From positions 2,170,001 to 2,234,000 of the forward strand of contig NZ_CP146963.1 in the NCBI RefSeq assembly GCF_037113525.1: a stretch of 64,000 nt of DNA. Direction: 5' to 3'. The notes beneath the pieces are model-generated. The model saw only the letters and a list, made by a program, of their open reading frames with translations. It was not told the DNA's origin and ran no database searches. Positions 44,452 through 54,044 of this stretch are shown piece by piece (position 1 is the stretch's first letter; every line of letters begins with the position of its first letter). The position numbers were made by a program, and so were the translations under genes. The DNA comes from Butyrivibrio fibrisolvens. Lineage in GTDB: Bacteria; Bacillota; Clostridia; Lachnospirales; Lachnospiraceae.

Positions 44452-44598
44452 AATAGTTTCCTCCTCTTCATAAACATATTTATATATTTGCTAATAATGA
44501 GTAAATCTAGGTAAAACAGATTGATTAAGATATAATCAGTAACATAAGGAGCTGAATAAGTAGTTCATGATCAAAGCGAAAATTTTCAAACATTGTAG

Positions 44599-45984
44599 TT
44601 ACACATCATTCATAATGTCTCTAAGAGATATATCAGGATGCTCGATTCCCATAAATAAAATGCGCATCATATAGTAATAGAAGAGCTCAACATCTTTTTC
44701 CACAAGGTGAGCTGTCTGATAATGATATGAGAAGTTAAGCCCGCCTTCAGGAGTGTGAGTCACGGTCAGATACATCTTCTTGGTCGCTGCGCCGTTTGCA
44801 TACCATTTGAAATAAAAAGGAATGTTTTTTAGATCCGGATTATCTGATGAAAGACTCATTGGCTGATAAGTCAGATAGCAGCTTTCATAGGTCGTATCTT
44901 CAGGTGTGTTGTAACGCTTTTTGATCTCGTCATATATAAGCGCCGGATCATAATAGCTATGAAGATATACATTGTTCTGAACCTGCTGAATATGTCTTGC
45001 AGCTTCTATAAAACTCGTATCCCCGCTTATGACAGTTCTGCAAGGATACATGATCGTCCTGCTGCCGCCTGATGTCCATTCATCGTGGGTAGAACGCCTT
45101 GCTATGAAGTTTTGGATGGAAATGTCTTCCTGACCGTTATTGACCTTAGACAGATAGGTCCTCATAGTCAGAAGCAGAAGATTGTTAAGTGATATCTGAT
45201 GGTCTTTACAAAAGCTATATATATGCTCAGAAGGAACCTTTTCCAGCACATAATCCTTAACAGTTACAAACAGATTGTCTTTTTCTATATCACAGGAGCG
45301 AAGATTAGGATTCTTGTGCCTTTTCCTCGCTTCTTCAAGAGCCCCCGGCCCTGTTATGTCTGAATACAGCGGCTCTCCAAGCTTGTCGAGCTGATCATCC
45401 CAGAACTTTTTAGCTCTTTCAAACCTCTTTTCATTACCCGCTTTAGATAGATCTGATTCAAGCACAGCTTCAAAATCAGCAAGATCCTCCGGATATTCCC
45501 TGTCATACTTAAAGTGAGCGTAGAGCTTAATGATATCCTCGACCATAACAGCCAGCCCGCATGAATCAATAAGTCTGTGATCCATATGAACGAAGAACCC
45601 ATTATATCCTTCCGGCAGCATTACAAAATAGAATTCGTACATAGGAATATCATCCCCATCAAACGTCGTGTACGCCATATTCTGTAACGTAGCATCTGCC
45701 TTTTCAAAAGATATAGTATCAAGTTTTAAAAGCTTGATCGAACGTGGAAGAGTATTAACAAGATATTGTTTGATTCCTCCTTTATCATCCGGCTCAGTAA
45801 ATCGAAGCCCCAGACACTTATATCTCTTGATCTCCATATTGATGCATCTTTTAAGCAGTGCAAAGTCCATTTCCAGTTTTAGCGCTGCAACAATACTAAC
45901 TCCCGAAACCTGCTGAGTCTTGTAAGTTCTGATCCATCTATAGTGCATATTTTGTGCAGCCGTAAGCGGATATAACTTTTTCAT
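44599..45984 (-). CDS. Stand-alone condensation-like acyltransferase
   Basis: 461 residues with the chloramphenicol-acetyltransferase-like fold of NRPS condensation domains. The HHxxxDG motif appears as MDHRLIDS: catalytic H136 and structural D140 are kept, but the first His is Asp and the Gly is Ser. Later SGGSRTIMYPCRTV and YLTYQPMSLSS match the second half of such folds. It should transfer the group held on the carrier protein to an amine or alcohol. GAGGGG is nine bases before the ATG. The two-residue deviation suggests an alcohol-acyltransferase- or PapA-like subgroup. Confidence 0.75.
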   Translation of the reverse strand: MKKLYPLTAAQNMHYRWIRTYKTQQVSGVSIVAALKLEMDFALLKRCINMEIKRYKCLGLRFTEPDDKGGIKQYLVNTLPRSIKLLKLDTISFEKADATLQNMAYTTFDGDDIPMYEFYFVMLPEGYNGFFVHMDHRLIDSCGLAVMVEDIIKLYAHFKYDREYPEDLADFEAVLESDLSKAGNEKRFERAKKFWDDQLDKLGEPLYSDITGPGALEEARKRHKNPNLRSCDIEKDNLFVTVKDYVLEKVPSEHIYSFCKDHQISLNNLLLLTMRTYLSKVNNGQEDISIQNFIARRSTHDEWTSGGSRTIMYPCRTVISGDTSFIEAARHIQQVQNNVYLHSYYDPALIYDEIKKRYNTPEDTTYESCYLTYQPMSLSSDNPDLKNIPFYFKWYANGAATKKMYLTVTHTPEGGLNFSYHYQTAHLVEKDVELFYYYMMRILFMGIEHPDISLRDIMNDV

Positions 45985-46115
45985 AATCTCGTCCCCTCAT
46001 TTGTATTTTTTATAAAATGTAACTTATCACAGTAAAATAATATTTGGAATACCGTTACAGACTTAACAAACACTTTAAAGAAAATTGTCCGAGACTTGAT
46101 TAATATTTTGCAATT

Positions 46116-46391
46116 GAGCGGGACAGGCAGTTTATAAATGGTTTTCGAGTCTTTGAGAGTTTCGAAGAAACGGAACAATCCGTTAGTCATAAGGTGTCAA
46201 AAGGAACTTTTGACACCTACCTCATTAAATTCAAGAGCATGAAAAATGGAGATTTATATTCCAGGGTTCGCATGCCCCCGCGAAGCGAGTTTCGAACCCT
46301 GGAATATAAATCTCCATTTTTTATGCCTTGAATTATAAAACTCGAGAGACGAGATAACCATTTATAAATTGCCTGTCCAGCGTCCCCGCTA
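46116..46391. repeat. Long imperfect palindrome, copy 2
   Basis: The outer arms GGACAGGCAGTTTATAAATG and CATTTATAAATTGCCTGTCC differ at one base; the inner arms GGAGATTTATATTCCAGGG and CCCTGGAATATAAATCTCC pair fully; the loop side has GCGAAGCGAGTTT. The left arm carries AATTCAAGAGCATGA and the right ATGCCTTGAATT, the same asymmetry as in copies 1 and 3. An extra block of about 65 bp sits in the left arm, itself holding AGGTGTCAAAAG-GAA-CTTTTGACACCT (46192-46218). The palindrome fills the 411-bp gap between the EAL gene and the condensation-like gene. Confidence 0.88.
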
Positions 46392-46395
46392 TGCA

Positions 46396-48900
46396 TCAGT
46401 TGTCTACATTACCTTCTTTGTCGTCTACTTCCTTGAGCGTTATAGGATAGATTGTTTCGTCACTCAGTCCTTCTTCCGACCTTAAGTGGCATGCCGTCGT
46501 CATCCTCACAGTCACGCTATTTCCATTGATCGAATTGATCTCCTCAATATGATTCTTAAGAGTAGCAGCCAGTTCCTCAAGCTTTTCTTTAGAATCTATA
46601 TAAATGATAATGCCAAAATATGCCTCTTTAAGCCTTGTTGCAACAGCTTCCTGAGATATAACATCGATTATCTTCTCACCAATCTCTTTAAGAAGAGCAG
46701 CTGCAACCTTGCTGCCATAGGTTTCTTCGATCCTATGATGATTTTTATTGTGCATTACAATATAGGCATAGTTCTTACCTGCTTCATTGTACTGCGCAGC
46801 ATAGTCCATCATTGTCATCATGAAGAACTTGTTATTCATAAGTCTTGTGGTAGTATCAAGCTTTGACGGATTGGCAATCTTTAGAACCCTGTAGATTTCC
46901 TGATCTACATCTGCAAAGCTTCCCACAAGTCCCACGATCTCACCTTTATCATAAATCGGTATTTTATTACAGATGATATTGTGGACAACACCATTAACAA
47001 TGCACTGTCCTGGTGCATTGTATATTGTTTTTCCTTTGTGAATGACATCAAGCTCATCACCCTGATACGGCCCCTCGTCAACGTGCCAGTGCATCTCTTC
47101 ATCATTTTTGCCAAGAATATCATTCACTGATTTGATACCATAGAATTCAAGGAATGATTTGCTGACACCCCTGAACCGCCTATCCTTGTCCTTCCAGAAC
47201 AGCTTATAGGAAGAACTTGTTATAAGACTGTACCAAAGCCTTGCATATTCGTCTGCAGTCACATTTTCATGGTCTGTATATTTGTTAAAATCAGGATACA
47301 GCGTATTATCAAGTGACATAGTAAGCTCGTGCGTAAGCTTTGTAATGATAAACAAATACTCGTGGCCTCTTGTTCCCTGAATCGGAAGAAGAGCAAACTC
47401 TCGCCACTCGTAGGAACCATTGCGTTGCTTTATTCTGAAAGTTTTTTTGACAAAAGTCTGTCCATCCGAATGTGACCTTTTTTGAAGGTTCTCATAATTT
47501 ATAAAGTTTAGAAATTCATCGCGATCATCCGGGAATATGCTGTTTTGGGCAAAGTGTTTATGACCTTTTTTGAAAGTAAGTATCTTTTCGGAAGTATCGG
47601 TCAGGTATAGATATCCGCCAATAAGAGGGAATATAATATCTTCTTTATAGTTTATGAGAAGAACAGCTTCATGGAGACGATTGAGTTCTCTGAGCCTTCG
47701 GTCGAGAGAGTCTCTTTCTTTGGTATTCTGGTCAAAAGATATATTGTTAACAGAAGCCCTTAACAGATATTTGTTTTCGTGCTCTGCAAGATACATTATT
47801 TTTAACTGGAAATAATTTCCACCGTTCGTAAAGTAGAAACTCTCCAGACTCTTACTTTTTATAGCATTATCTGCAAATTTTTTGAACTGATTAACATTCT
47901 GAGAAGCAGAGTGATAGAGAATCTTGTCTATTTCTCTAAGATCCATGTTCATAAGGCCGATCTGCTCCTTGAAAGGATCGTTCATGAAAAGAGTATAGAA
48001 AGTATTGCCATCATACTCGGTGACATCAAGCGGACGATCAGTATGACGGGCAGAAATACTGGCAATTTCATAGAAATTATGCCATGCTCTGCTTTCAAGG
48101 GTGATATTTTTGGAAACCATGGATTCTAACAGCTCATCGTAAGGTTGAGGTTTTCCAAAGTAGTAACCCTGGAATTTGCCACAGCCTATTAGAGTAAGGA
48201 ATTCTACCTGTTCTTTGGTCTCAACACCTTCACACAGAGTTTTGATTCCGATACGTTTAGCCATATTAATAGTTGAACGTACGATCTCCGTTGATTTTTC
48301 TGTCATGGAAAAAAGGAATCGCATGTCCAGCTTGATAACATCAAAGTCATAATCCTGAAGGAGAGTAAGAGATGAGTAGCCGCTTCCGAAATCATCCATC
48401 CAGATTTCGTAGCCTCTTTCTCTGAATCTTTGGATATTATCCCTCATAAGCTCTTCATCCTGAGCGATCATACTTTCAGTTATCTCAAAATGAAGATAAT
48501 CTCGTGGGATATTGTACTTCTCGATATTTTTTTCAACCATATCAAGCATATCGCACTTGATAAAGTCAAGACGTGAGAAGTTTATAGACACCTGAAAAGC
48601 AGGCTTTCCGGCGAGAATATGCTCGTGAAGCTCTCGGCAGACTTTTTCTACGATAAAACAATCCAGCTTGTATATAAGCTCGCATTCTTCTAAAGCCCCG
48701 ATAAACTTATCCGGAGCCAGGAAACCATGTTCGGGATCGATCCACCTTGCCAAAGCTTCTGCACTACAAAACTGACCTGTAAGTGCTCTTATTACGGGCT
48801 GATAATAGACCTTGATCCATTCGTTGGATATGGCGTCATCAATATGGGTTATAACATAATCATGTATTATGGAATTATCCGTTATGTTGTCCATGTTCAA
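46396..48900 (-). CDS. EAL-domain cyclic-di-GMP phosphodiesterase with degenerate GGDEF
   Basis: 834 residues, no membrane helix. N-terminal EAL domain (about 28-275): SAEALARW (E48-L50), ITESMIAQ, MDDFGSGYSSL, KLDMRFLF and CEGVETKEQVEF all conserved, so c-di-GMP hydrolysis is likely. The middle has two PAS-like parts (about 410-520 and 550-650). The C-terminal part (about 670-820) has the GGDEF fold, but the signature loop reads MHNKNHHRIEET, so no cyclase activity. Domain order is EAL first, the reverse of most GGDEF-EAL proteins. The frame starts TTG AAC ATG; GAGG is seven bases before TTG. Confidence 0.88.
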   Translation of the reverse strand: MNMDNITDNSIIHDYVITHIDDAISNEWIKVYYQPVIRALTGQFCSAEALARWIDPEHGFLAPDKFIGALEECELIYKLDCFIVEKVCRELHEHILAGKPAFQVSINFSRLDFIKCDMLDMVEKNIEKYNIPRDYLHFEITESMIAQDEELMRDNIQRFRERGYEIWMDDFGSGYSSLTLLQDYDFDVIKLDMRFLFSMTEKSTEIVRSTINMAKRIGIKTLCEGVETKEQVEFLTLIGCGKFQGYYFGKPQPYDELLESMVSKNITLESRAWHNFYEIASISARHTDRPLDVTEYDGNTFYTLFMNDPFKEQIGLMNMDLREIDKILYHSASQNVNQFKKFADNAIKSKSLESFYFTNGGNYFQLKIMYLAEHENKYLLRASVNNISFDQNTKERDSLDRRLRELNRLHEAVLLINYKEDIIFPLIGGYLYLTDTSEKILTFKKGHKHFAQNSIFPDDRDEFLNFINYENLQKRSHSDGQTFVKKTFRIKQRNGSYEWREFALLPIQGTRGHEYLFIITKLTHELTMSLDNTLYPDFNKYTDHENVTADEYARLWYSLITSSSYKLFWKDKDRRFRGVSKSFLEFYGIKSVNDILGKNDEEMHWHVDEGPYQGDELDVIHKGKTIYNAPGQCIVNGVVHNIICNKIPIYDKGEIVGLVGSFADVDQEIYRVLKIANPSKLDTTTRLMNNKFFMMTMMDYAAQYNEAGKNYAYIVMHNKNHHRIEETYGSKVAAALLKEIGEKIIDVISQEAVATRLKEAYFGIIIYIDSKEKLEELAATLKNHIEEINSINGNSVTVRMTTACHLRSEEGLSDETIYPITLKEVDDKEGNVDN

Positions 48901-49135
48901 ACTTTTACCTCATGTATGATCGTAATGGAGTAAAAATATGTTTTGATACAAAAATGGGTATTTGGACACTATTCATACAAATATATCGACATTTTTTAAC
49001 GGATTTATAATCCTTCCACCCAAAAAAACCGATATTTAATATGCATTTATTTTTAATCACAAAAAAGCAATTTTATACGTGTTTTGATGATCTATAGGTA
49101 GAAGGCAAAGCATATAAGAGTTGGAGGGAATACGA

Positions 49136-50305
49136 ATGATCCTGTGGTTATATCTGTTCCTAATAATATTCATCAACGGTTTTGAAGCAGGCGGTTATCA
49201 GGCGAGCATATATAGCATAAAACAGACATATGACCTTTCCATTACCGAAATGGGTCTATTTGCTTCGGTTGAGCTTTTTGCAACGATGCTGGCGCCCATT
49301 CTTTTAGGAAGCTGGGCAGACAGGACCAAAAAGACAAAGTGCCTTCTTATCCTTTTAGGCATCCAGATCGTTTTTTCTCTGACAATATTCTTAAGTAACA
49401 TATCAGCAATATTTATCGCCTGTATCTTTTTCCTGGGTCTTACAACAAGCGCCCTTCAGTTTATAGCTATAGCGACTCTTGCGGAGTCATATCCTGCATC
49501 AGGTAAAAAGAAAATAGGCTTTATGACATCTATGTATGCCCTTGGCGCTTTGCTTGCACCTTTATTTGTTGATTTCTATCTGAGCAGAGGCGTAAGCTGG
49601 AGAATGATATTCCTGATGCTTACAGTTGGCTCGGTTATTGCATTTGCTGGAGTCTTTGCATGCAGAAATCGTAATTTTGAAAACGCAATTGGTCAGGTAG
49701 ATGAGATCAATGAAGGAAATGAAGGCTTTGTTATTGCGGGCGTTCTACTCCTTTGCGTAGTCATGTGCATTTACGTAGGATTCGAGAACGGCTTTGCGTA
49801 TTTTGTTGACGCACTCTTTATTAAAGAACTGAATTCTCCATATGGAAATTATGCCCTTTCCATATTCTGGGCTGTTATGATCCCTTCAAGAGTTCTGGTC
49901 GGAATCTTTTCAAAGCATGCAAGAAAGATCCTTATCGCAGCAGTTATCACGATACCTGTTGTAACTACGATCATTGCTATGATGAGCGAGGGATCTATAG
50001 TTATGGCCCTTTGCATACCTCTTGGATTTGCATCCGGTGCAATATATCCAAGCGTACTGACAACACTTATGAGATTCTCGGGAGATAAAAAAGCTACAGC
50101 TACAGCGATGATCACAACTGCAACCGGAATTGGCGGAGCTGCATTTACAGCTTTGTCAGGCGTACTTGCAGGCATCTACGAAAATCATCTTTCAGGAAAC
50201 TTCGCAATCAGAGCTACAATGGTAACATTGGCAGCTTTCTTCCTTCTGTCCATAGAAGCAGTCCTTGCACTTAAGAAAATCGGCAAGGTCAAAGAAGCAA
50301 AGTAG
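49136..50305 (+). CDS. MFS transporter
   Basis: 389 residues, twelve helices. LYLFLIIFINGFEAGGYQAS at the start, the loop SWADRTKKTKCL between helices 2 and 3 (MFS motif A), and MSEGSIVMALCIPLGFASGAIYP are seen. TTGGAGGG before ATG 49136 is the ribosome site. Substrate unknown. The next frame downstream begins within its last codons and is a broken gene. Confidence 0.85.
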   Translation: MILWLYLFLIIFINGFEAGGYQASIYSIKQTYDLSITEMGLFASVELFATMLAPILLGSWADRTKKTKCLLILLGIQIVFSLTIFLSNISAIFIACIFFLGLTTSALQFIAIATLAESYPASGKKKIGFMTSMYALGALLAPLFVDFYLSRGVSWRMIFLMLTVGSVIAFAGVFACRNRNFENAIGQVDEINEGNEGFVIAGVLLLCVVMCIYVGFENGFAYFVDALFIKELNSPYGNYALSIFWAVMIPSRVLVGIFSKHARKILIAAVITIPVVTTIIAMMSEGSIVMALCIPLGFASGAIYPSVLTTLMRFSGDKKATATAMITTATGIGGAAFTALSGVLAGIYENHLSGNFAIRATMVTLAAFFLLSIEAVLALKKIGKVKEAK

Positions 50306-50911
50306 GCGGGGAGAATATAGAAGTTAGCTTTGGCTGTGCTGATGGTTCTCGAGGTATACCTGGGAAAGAGGAAGAAGAAAAGAATGGAGTTTCCGAAAAG
50401 GTAGATTCTGTCAGTGAACTGGATGACTCGTTCAGACAGAACGAGAGTGCTGACTGGAATAGTATTGTTGACTGCGGCAGTCACGCCGGATTCGAGCGCG
50501 ATTCCAAAGTGTTCGAATTGTCAAACACTGATAAACACTATATTGTGGAGACGGGCACTCTCAAAATAGTAGTAAATAAGAAGAGTGAATATCTATTTGA
50601 TGCTGTAACTAAAGGAAATAAGACGTTTTTTAAAAAAGCAAAACAGGTTTTAAAACTTGAAGAGACAAATGAAACAAATGAATCTTTGACCAAAACGGTC
50701 AGAAATTATGTAGGCAAAATAAATAAGATTTTTCTTGAAGAAACGGGACCGGTGCAGACAACATTTAAATTTGAAGGCGTGCATGTCTGCTGCGACTTAG
50801 AACATGAAGGGGAAGAAAAGTTTCCGTTTGTGATAAGAATGTTCATTGAGGGAACGGATGGCGGTCAGATCAGATTTCAGCATACTTTCCTCTATGTTGA
50901 AACACGAGTGA
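50306..50911 (+). pseudogene. PcRGLX/YetA-like (rhamnogalacturonan lyase-type) gene fragment
   Basis: An open frame (50306-51051) contains GTLKIVVNKKSEYLFDAVTK, INKIFLEETGPVQTTFKFEG and KFPFVIRMFIEGTDGGQIRF plus QHTFLY, which match the N-terminal domain of YetA/exo-rhamnogalacturonan-lyase-like proteins (EETGP..VKxEG..H, PF.VR.....VR..HTF). Normal members are about 850-900 residues. Similarity ends near 50911, and the next gene starts inside the frame at 50930. No start is apparent; the frame overlaps the MFS gene end. A 5'- and 3'-deleted remnant. Confidence 0.6.
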
Positions 50912-50929
50912 ATAGTAAGGAGCGTTGTA

Positions 50930-51502
50930 ATGGATTCTGTTTTATACAAACCAAGAAACGAAGAAATACAGATTCAGTTGCGTCGCTACCGGGATGTTTT
51001 GGCTTTAAACGGAGGCATGGTAATTGCCTTGTCCTTATGGGATGTAATTAAGGTATTTATAGGTTTTTTCTTAGGTGAAGAAACAATCGCAAAGATTATT
51101 GGCAATATTATGTCTCAAATGGATGAGTCTGTTATAAATCCAAAATATGAGAATGTAGTAAATATCATCATGTGGGCTGTTTTTTTGATGGTAATCCTGC
51201 TGTTTAGTATGGCCTTGTTTTTATATCACCTTTACATAGGACTAAACGCATTTCGAGCCGGAAGACAGACTGCAAAGAAGAAAAGAAGCTTTTATCTTGT
51301 ACTTACTTTGCTTAGCGCTTTATTTGCAGTGTTTTTCATGATTTCGAATGCCTACAGTCTGATAAAAGGGGTGGATGTGAGTGGAAATGTGGATTTTGCC
51401 TATTTCGTAATGGAGACAACAGCAGCAATTAACTATGTTTCTATTTTATATGCTGCATACAAAATAAGAAAACTTGAAGACGCTGGGAGTAAAAAACGAT
51501 GA
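50930..51502 (+). CDS. Unknown membrane protein
   Basis: 190 residues, about four helices (GGMVIALSLWDVIKVFIGFF, NIIMWAVFLMVILLFSMALF, SFYLVLTLLSALFAVFFMIS, ETTAAINYVSILYAAYKIR). AGTAAGGAGCGTTGTA precedes the ATG. Its stop overlaps the next start by four bases (ATGA), so the two are coupled. Not assigned to a family. Confidence 0.6.
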   Translation: MDSVLYKPRNEEIQIQLRRYRDVLALNGGMVIALSLWDVIKVFIGFFLGEETIAKIIGNIMSQMDESVINPKYENVVNIIMWAVFLMVILLFSMALFLYHLYIGLNAFRAGRQTAKKKRSFYLVLTLLSALFAVFFMISNAYSLIKGVDVSGNVDFAYFVMETTAAINYVSILYAAYKIRKLEDAGSKKR

Positions 51503-52029
51503 CGATTTGGCAGAAATTAAGAAATGTATTATTGGCTGTTTCAATGATAATCGTAGGCGTGACAATGCTTGTTTTTGGCGAAGAAGCATATATGGCCATT
51601 ATAGGCATTTTTGCTCTTGCTTTGGAGATAAAGGGAATACGTATGCTTTGGTTCTACTTTAGAATGGCACGCTACATGGTAGGCGGTCAGAATATCTTTT
51701 TTCGCGGAATACTGTTCTTTGATTTTGGGATATTTACAGGTTCTCTTGTGTGGGTACCAAGAGCGTATGTTCTTATGTACCTGGCAGGCACGTTAGCCTT
51801 TTCGGGTGTTGTAGATCTTCTTGGAGCGAATGAGGCAAGAGGAATTCAGAGCTCCTGGAAACTTAAGACTTTTGAGGGGGTGGTAAAGGTGCTGATTGCA
51901 ATTAGCAGCCTGATCCTCGTGCGAAGCGGAACAAGGGTAGTGGATGTCTGTGCTATTGGTTTTATCTTTTCGGCAGTCATGAGGATTGCGAGTACATTCC
52001 GCCGCCAGCAGGTGATTACGATAGATTAG
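51499..52029 (+). CDS. HdeD/DUF308-like membrane protein
   Basis: 176 residues, six short helices in three repeated hairpins, as in DUF308/HdeD: VSMIIVGVTMLVFGEEAYMA, GILFFDFGIFTGSLVWVPRA and VLIAISSLILVRSG. HdeD of enterics gives acid resistance at high density; no such role is proven here. Coupled to the upstream membrane gene; the DUF6765 gene starts 18 bp later with its own AGGAG. Confidence 0.6.
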   Translation: MTIWQKLRNVLLAVSMIIVGVTMLVFGEEAYMAIIGIFALALEIKGIRMLWFYFRMARYMVGGQNIFFRGILFFDFGIFTGSLVWVPRAYVLMYLAGTLAFSGVVDLLGANEARGIQSSWKLKTFEGVVKVLIAISSLILVRSGTRVVDVCAIGFIFSAVMRIASTFRRQQVITID

Positions 52030-52046
52030 ATGGCAGGAGAGCAAAA

Positions 52047-53129
52047 ATGCAGGGAGATTTTCATTATTATGCAACCTATAGCGCTGCATTACTTGCGGGG
52101 TACGATCATAAAAGCAGCGTCGATATATGCCATGCGGCACAACTAGTGGATCACTGCTCACGCACCTGGTTGAAAAAAGCAGGCGGGCCTTCTCAGGCAG
52201 CCACAACACAGCTCCAGGCAGAGCTGTTGCAGGCAAGGACAGATCCAATAGGCCTGTGCGACATAACAAGGATATGGTCGTCATTCCATTTCCTGCCCAG
52301 GGACCTGTATGCAGATGTCGATAAAGGATCACAGAATTATAAGGATAAGTATCGTCTGATCTGCGGACCAAACGGGGATCTTATTGTAGATACAGTAAAG
52401 CTGGCTCGTGGAAAGGGGTGCGAAGCAGCAGGTATAGCCATGCATGTCCTTGCTGATACCTGGGCTCATACATATTTTGCAGGGACACCGTCTCTGGTCA
52501 TAAATAACACAAACTGGTACTTTTATGAGCTTTTCCCAGGGGATGGATCAGAACCGGAGCGCAGGCAGATAAAGTTCTCGCATAACCCATCAGCTTCAGA
52601 GGATGTGGATAAGCCGGTATATGTTGGCAGTGTATACCAGTCCGATGAAAATTCAATCATGAATCTTGGTCATGGACGCGCGGGGCACCTGCCAGACTAC
52701 AGCTATATCCGCTACGCTTACCTACCAGCATGGGGCGGATACAGGGAAATCATAAAGGATAATCCGCACGATTATGAATGTGCATTTGCCCAGATGGTAT
52801 ATGCATTGTCATACCTCCGTGGGGAAACAGATGATTTTCAAAAAGAAACCTACGATGCAGATAAGATTTCTCCACATATAGATAGGATACGGGGAATAAT
52901 TGCTAAGCGTCAGGTTGATGCTTCTGCAGACTGGAAGGCTTTTGGCGAGAGCCTTTCGGGTGAAGAGATTTCTGATTTTAATAAGGATGAGCATATTGAG
53001 GAATACATGGATAGCGAAAATAAATCCGACACTTACCTAGGATGTTTTTTCGAGGCAGCTCTTGCTCAAAAGAAGATGGTAGCTGCCAGGATCATGGAAT
53101 CCGACAACCGCATTGCGGGATCGTTATAG
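52047..53129 (+). CDS. DUF6765-family protein
   Basis: 360 residues. MQGDFHYYATYSAALLAGYD, then AAQLVDHC, FHFLPRD and GIAMHVLADTWAHTYFAG carry clustered histidines and aspartates as in DUF6765, which resembles zinc-dependent phospholipase C-like helical proteins. The H/D/H/D residues could bind metal. No signal peptide, so cytoplasmic unless exported otherwise. Part of a tight run of membrane genes. Confidence 0.65.
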   Translation: MQGDFHYYATYSAALLAGYDHKSSVDICHAAQLVDHCSRTWLKKAGGPSQAATTQLQAELLQARTDPIGLCDITRIWSSFHFLPRDLYADVDKGSQNYKDKYRLICGPNGDLIVDTVKLARGKGCEAAGIAMHVLADTWAHTYFAGTPSLVINNTNWYFYELFPGDGSEPERRQIKFSHNPSASEDVDKPVYVGSVYQSDENSIMNLGHGRAGHLPDYSYIRYAYLPAWGGYREIIKDNPHDYECAFAQMVYALSYLRGETDDFQKETYDADKISPHIDRIRGIIAKRQVDASADWKAFGESLSGEEISDFNKDEHIEEYMDSENKSDTYLGCFFEAALAQKKMVAARIMESDNRIAGSL

Positions 53130-53159
53130 ATAGTGTTAATCAATAGGAGGAATAGAATA

Positions 53160-53999
53160 ATGACTAAGAAACATTCTGTTTTAGATCATCCAATTATCGG
53201 ATATTTTGTTCTTTTAATATTTGTTATGGCTTTTTCATCTATTGGTGCATCCCTGATAGATGAACCGCTTTCAAAGGTTATACCGGGTTACGCAAGAGAA
53301 ATGTCCGGATTTGGTATCACTGCGACATATGCGTCCGGTATCGGAGCCGCTATTGGTGTTATTTTAGCGGCTATTATATTTACACTTTGGTTCAGGCCTG
53401 ACTTCAAAGGCGTTCTTGGCGGGAAAGGCTTTTTGTGGGGTATTGTGGTTATGCTTCCTTTCCTTTTAGCTGATTATGCAGGCGCTGCTATTGATATTCA
53501 CACATTTGGACTTGGCAATGCGCTTGTTGCGTTTTTATCCGCTCTTTCGCCCGGTTTTACAGAGGAAGCAGCATTCAGAGGCCTGGGCATAGCCAACTAC
53601 ATGAGAACGATCAAGTCTGAAAAGCAGATAAAAGCTATATTTTGGCTGTCCACGTTATTGTTCGCCGGTGTACATATAACCAATATCTTTTCAGCTGGAA
53701 ATCCTGTGGCGGGGATCTTTCAGGTAGTATACTGTGTCGGTGTTGGCGCGATTTTTGGCGCGGTATATTTACGTACTGCTAATCTCTGGGTTGTAATGAT
53801 CGCGCATTTTACACTGGATTTTGCCGGACTTATTAACGGTTACTATTCTTCAACAGGCGGTCTTTCAACACAGTTGGTTGCCAGTGATTGGGTTAATCTT
53901 GCGGTATCTGCGATAGGAATAGTGACTGCATTGATCCTGTTATCACCCAAGCATTACCCACAGATCATGGGACTTTGGAAAGAAAAGTGGAGCAGGTAG
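53160..53999 (+). CDS. CPBP intramembrane glutamic protease-family protein
   Basis: 279 residues, eight helices. CPBP motifs: SPGFTEEAAFRGLG (E135, E136, R140), LFAGVHITNIF (His) and VVMIAHFTLDF (His). Such Rce1/Abi-type proteases sit in membranes and act in prenyl-protein processing, bacteriocin maturation or self-immunity. ATAGGAGGAATAGAATA precedes ATG 53160, excluding the longer start at 53133. The first of two neighbouring CPBP genes. Confidence 0.88.
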   Translation: MTKKHSVLDHPIIGYFVLLIFVMAFSSIGASLIDEPLSKVIPGYAREMSGFGITATYASGIGAAIGVILAAIIFTLWFRPDFKGVLGGKGFLWGIVVMLPFLLADYAGAAIDIHTFGLGNALVAFLSALSPGFTEEAAFRGLGIANYMRTIKSEKQIKAIFWLSTLLFAGVHITNIFSAGNPVAGIFQVVYCVGVGAIFGAVYLRTANLWVVMIAHFTLDFAGLINGYYSSTGGLSTQLVASDWVNLAVSAIGIVTALILLSPKHYPQIMGLWKEKWSR

Positions 54000-54044
54000 A
54001 TTGCAGCATTCACGGGATACGCATAAGTAGATAAAGGAAAGGCT

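Noticed and set aside
44599..45984. A full NRPS module
   Set aside because: Condensation-like, carrier and ligase functions are on separate short genes with no thioesterase or second module; only a minimal set can be claimed.
48901..49135. A strong divergent promoter between the EAL gene and the MFS gene
   Set aside because: AT-rich, but no well-spaced -35/-10 pair could be supported on either strand.
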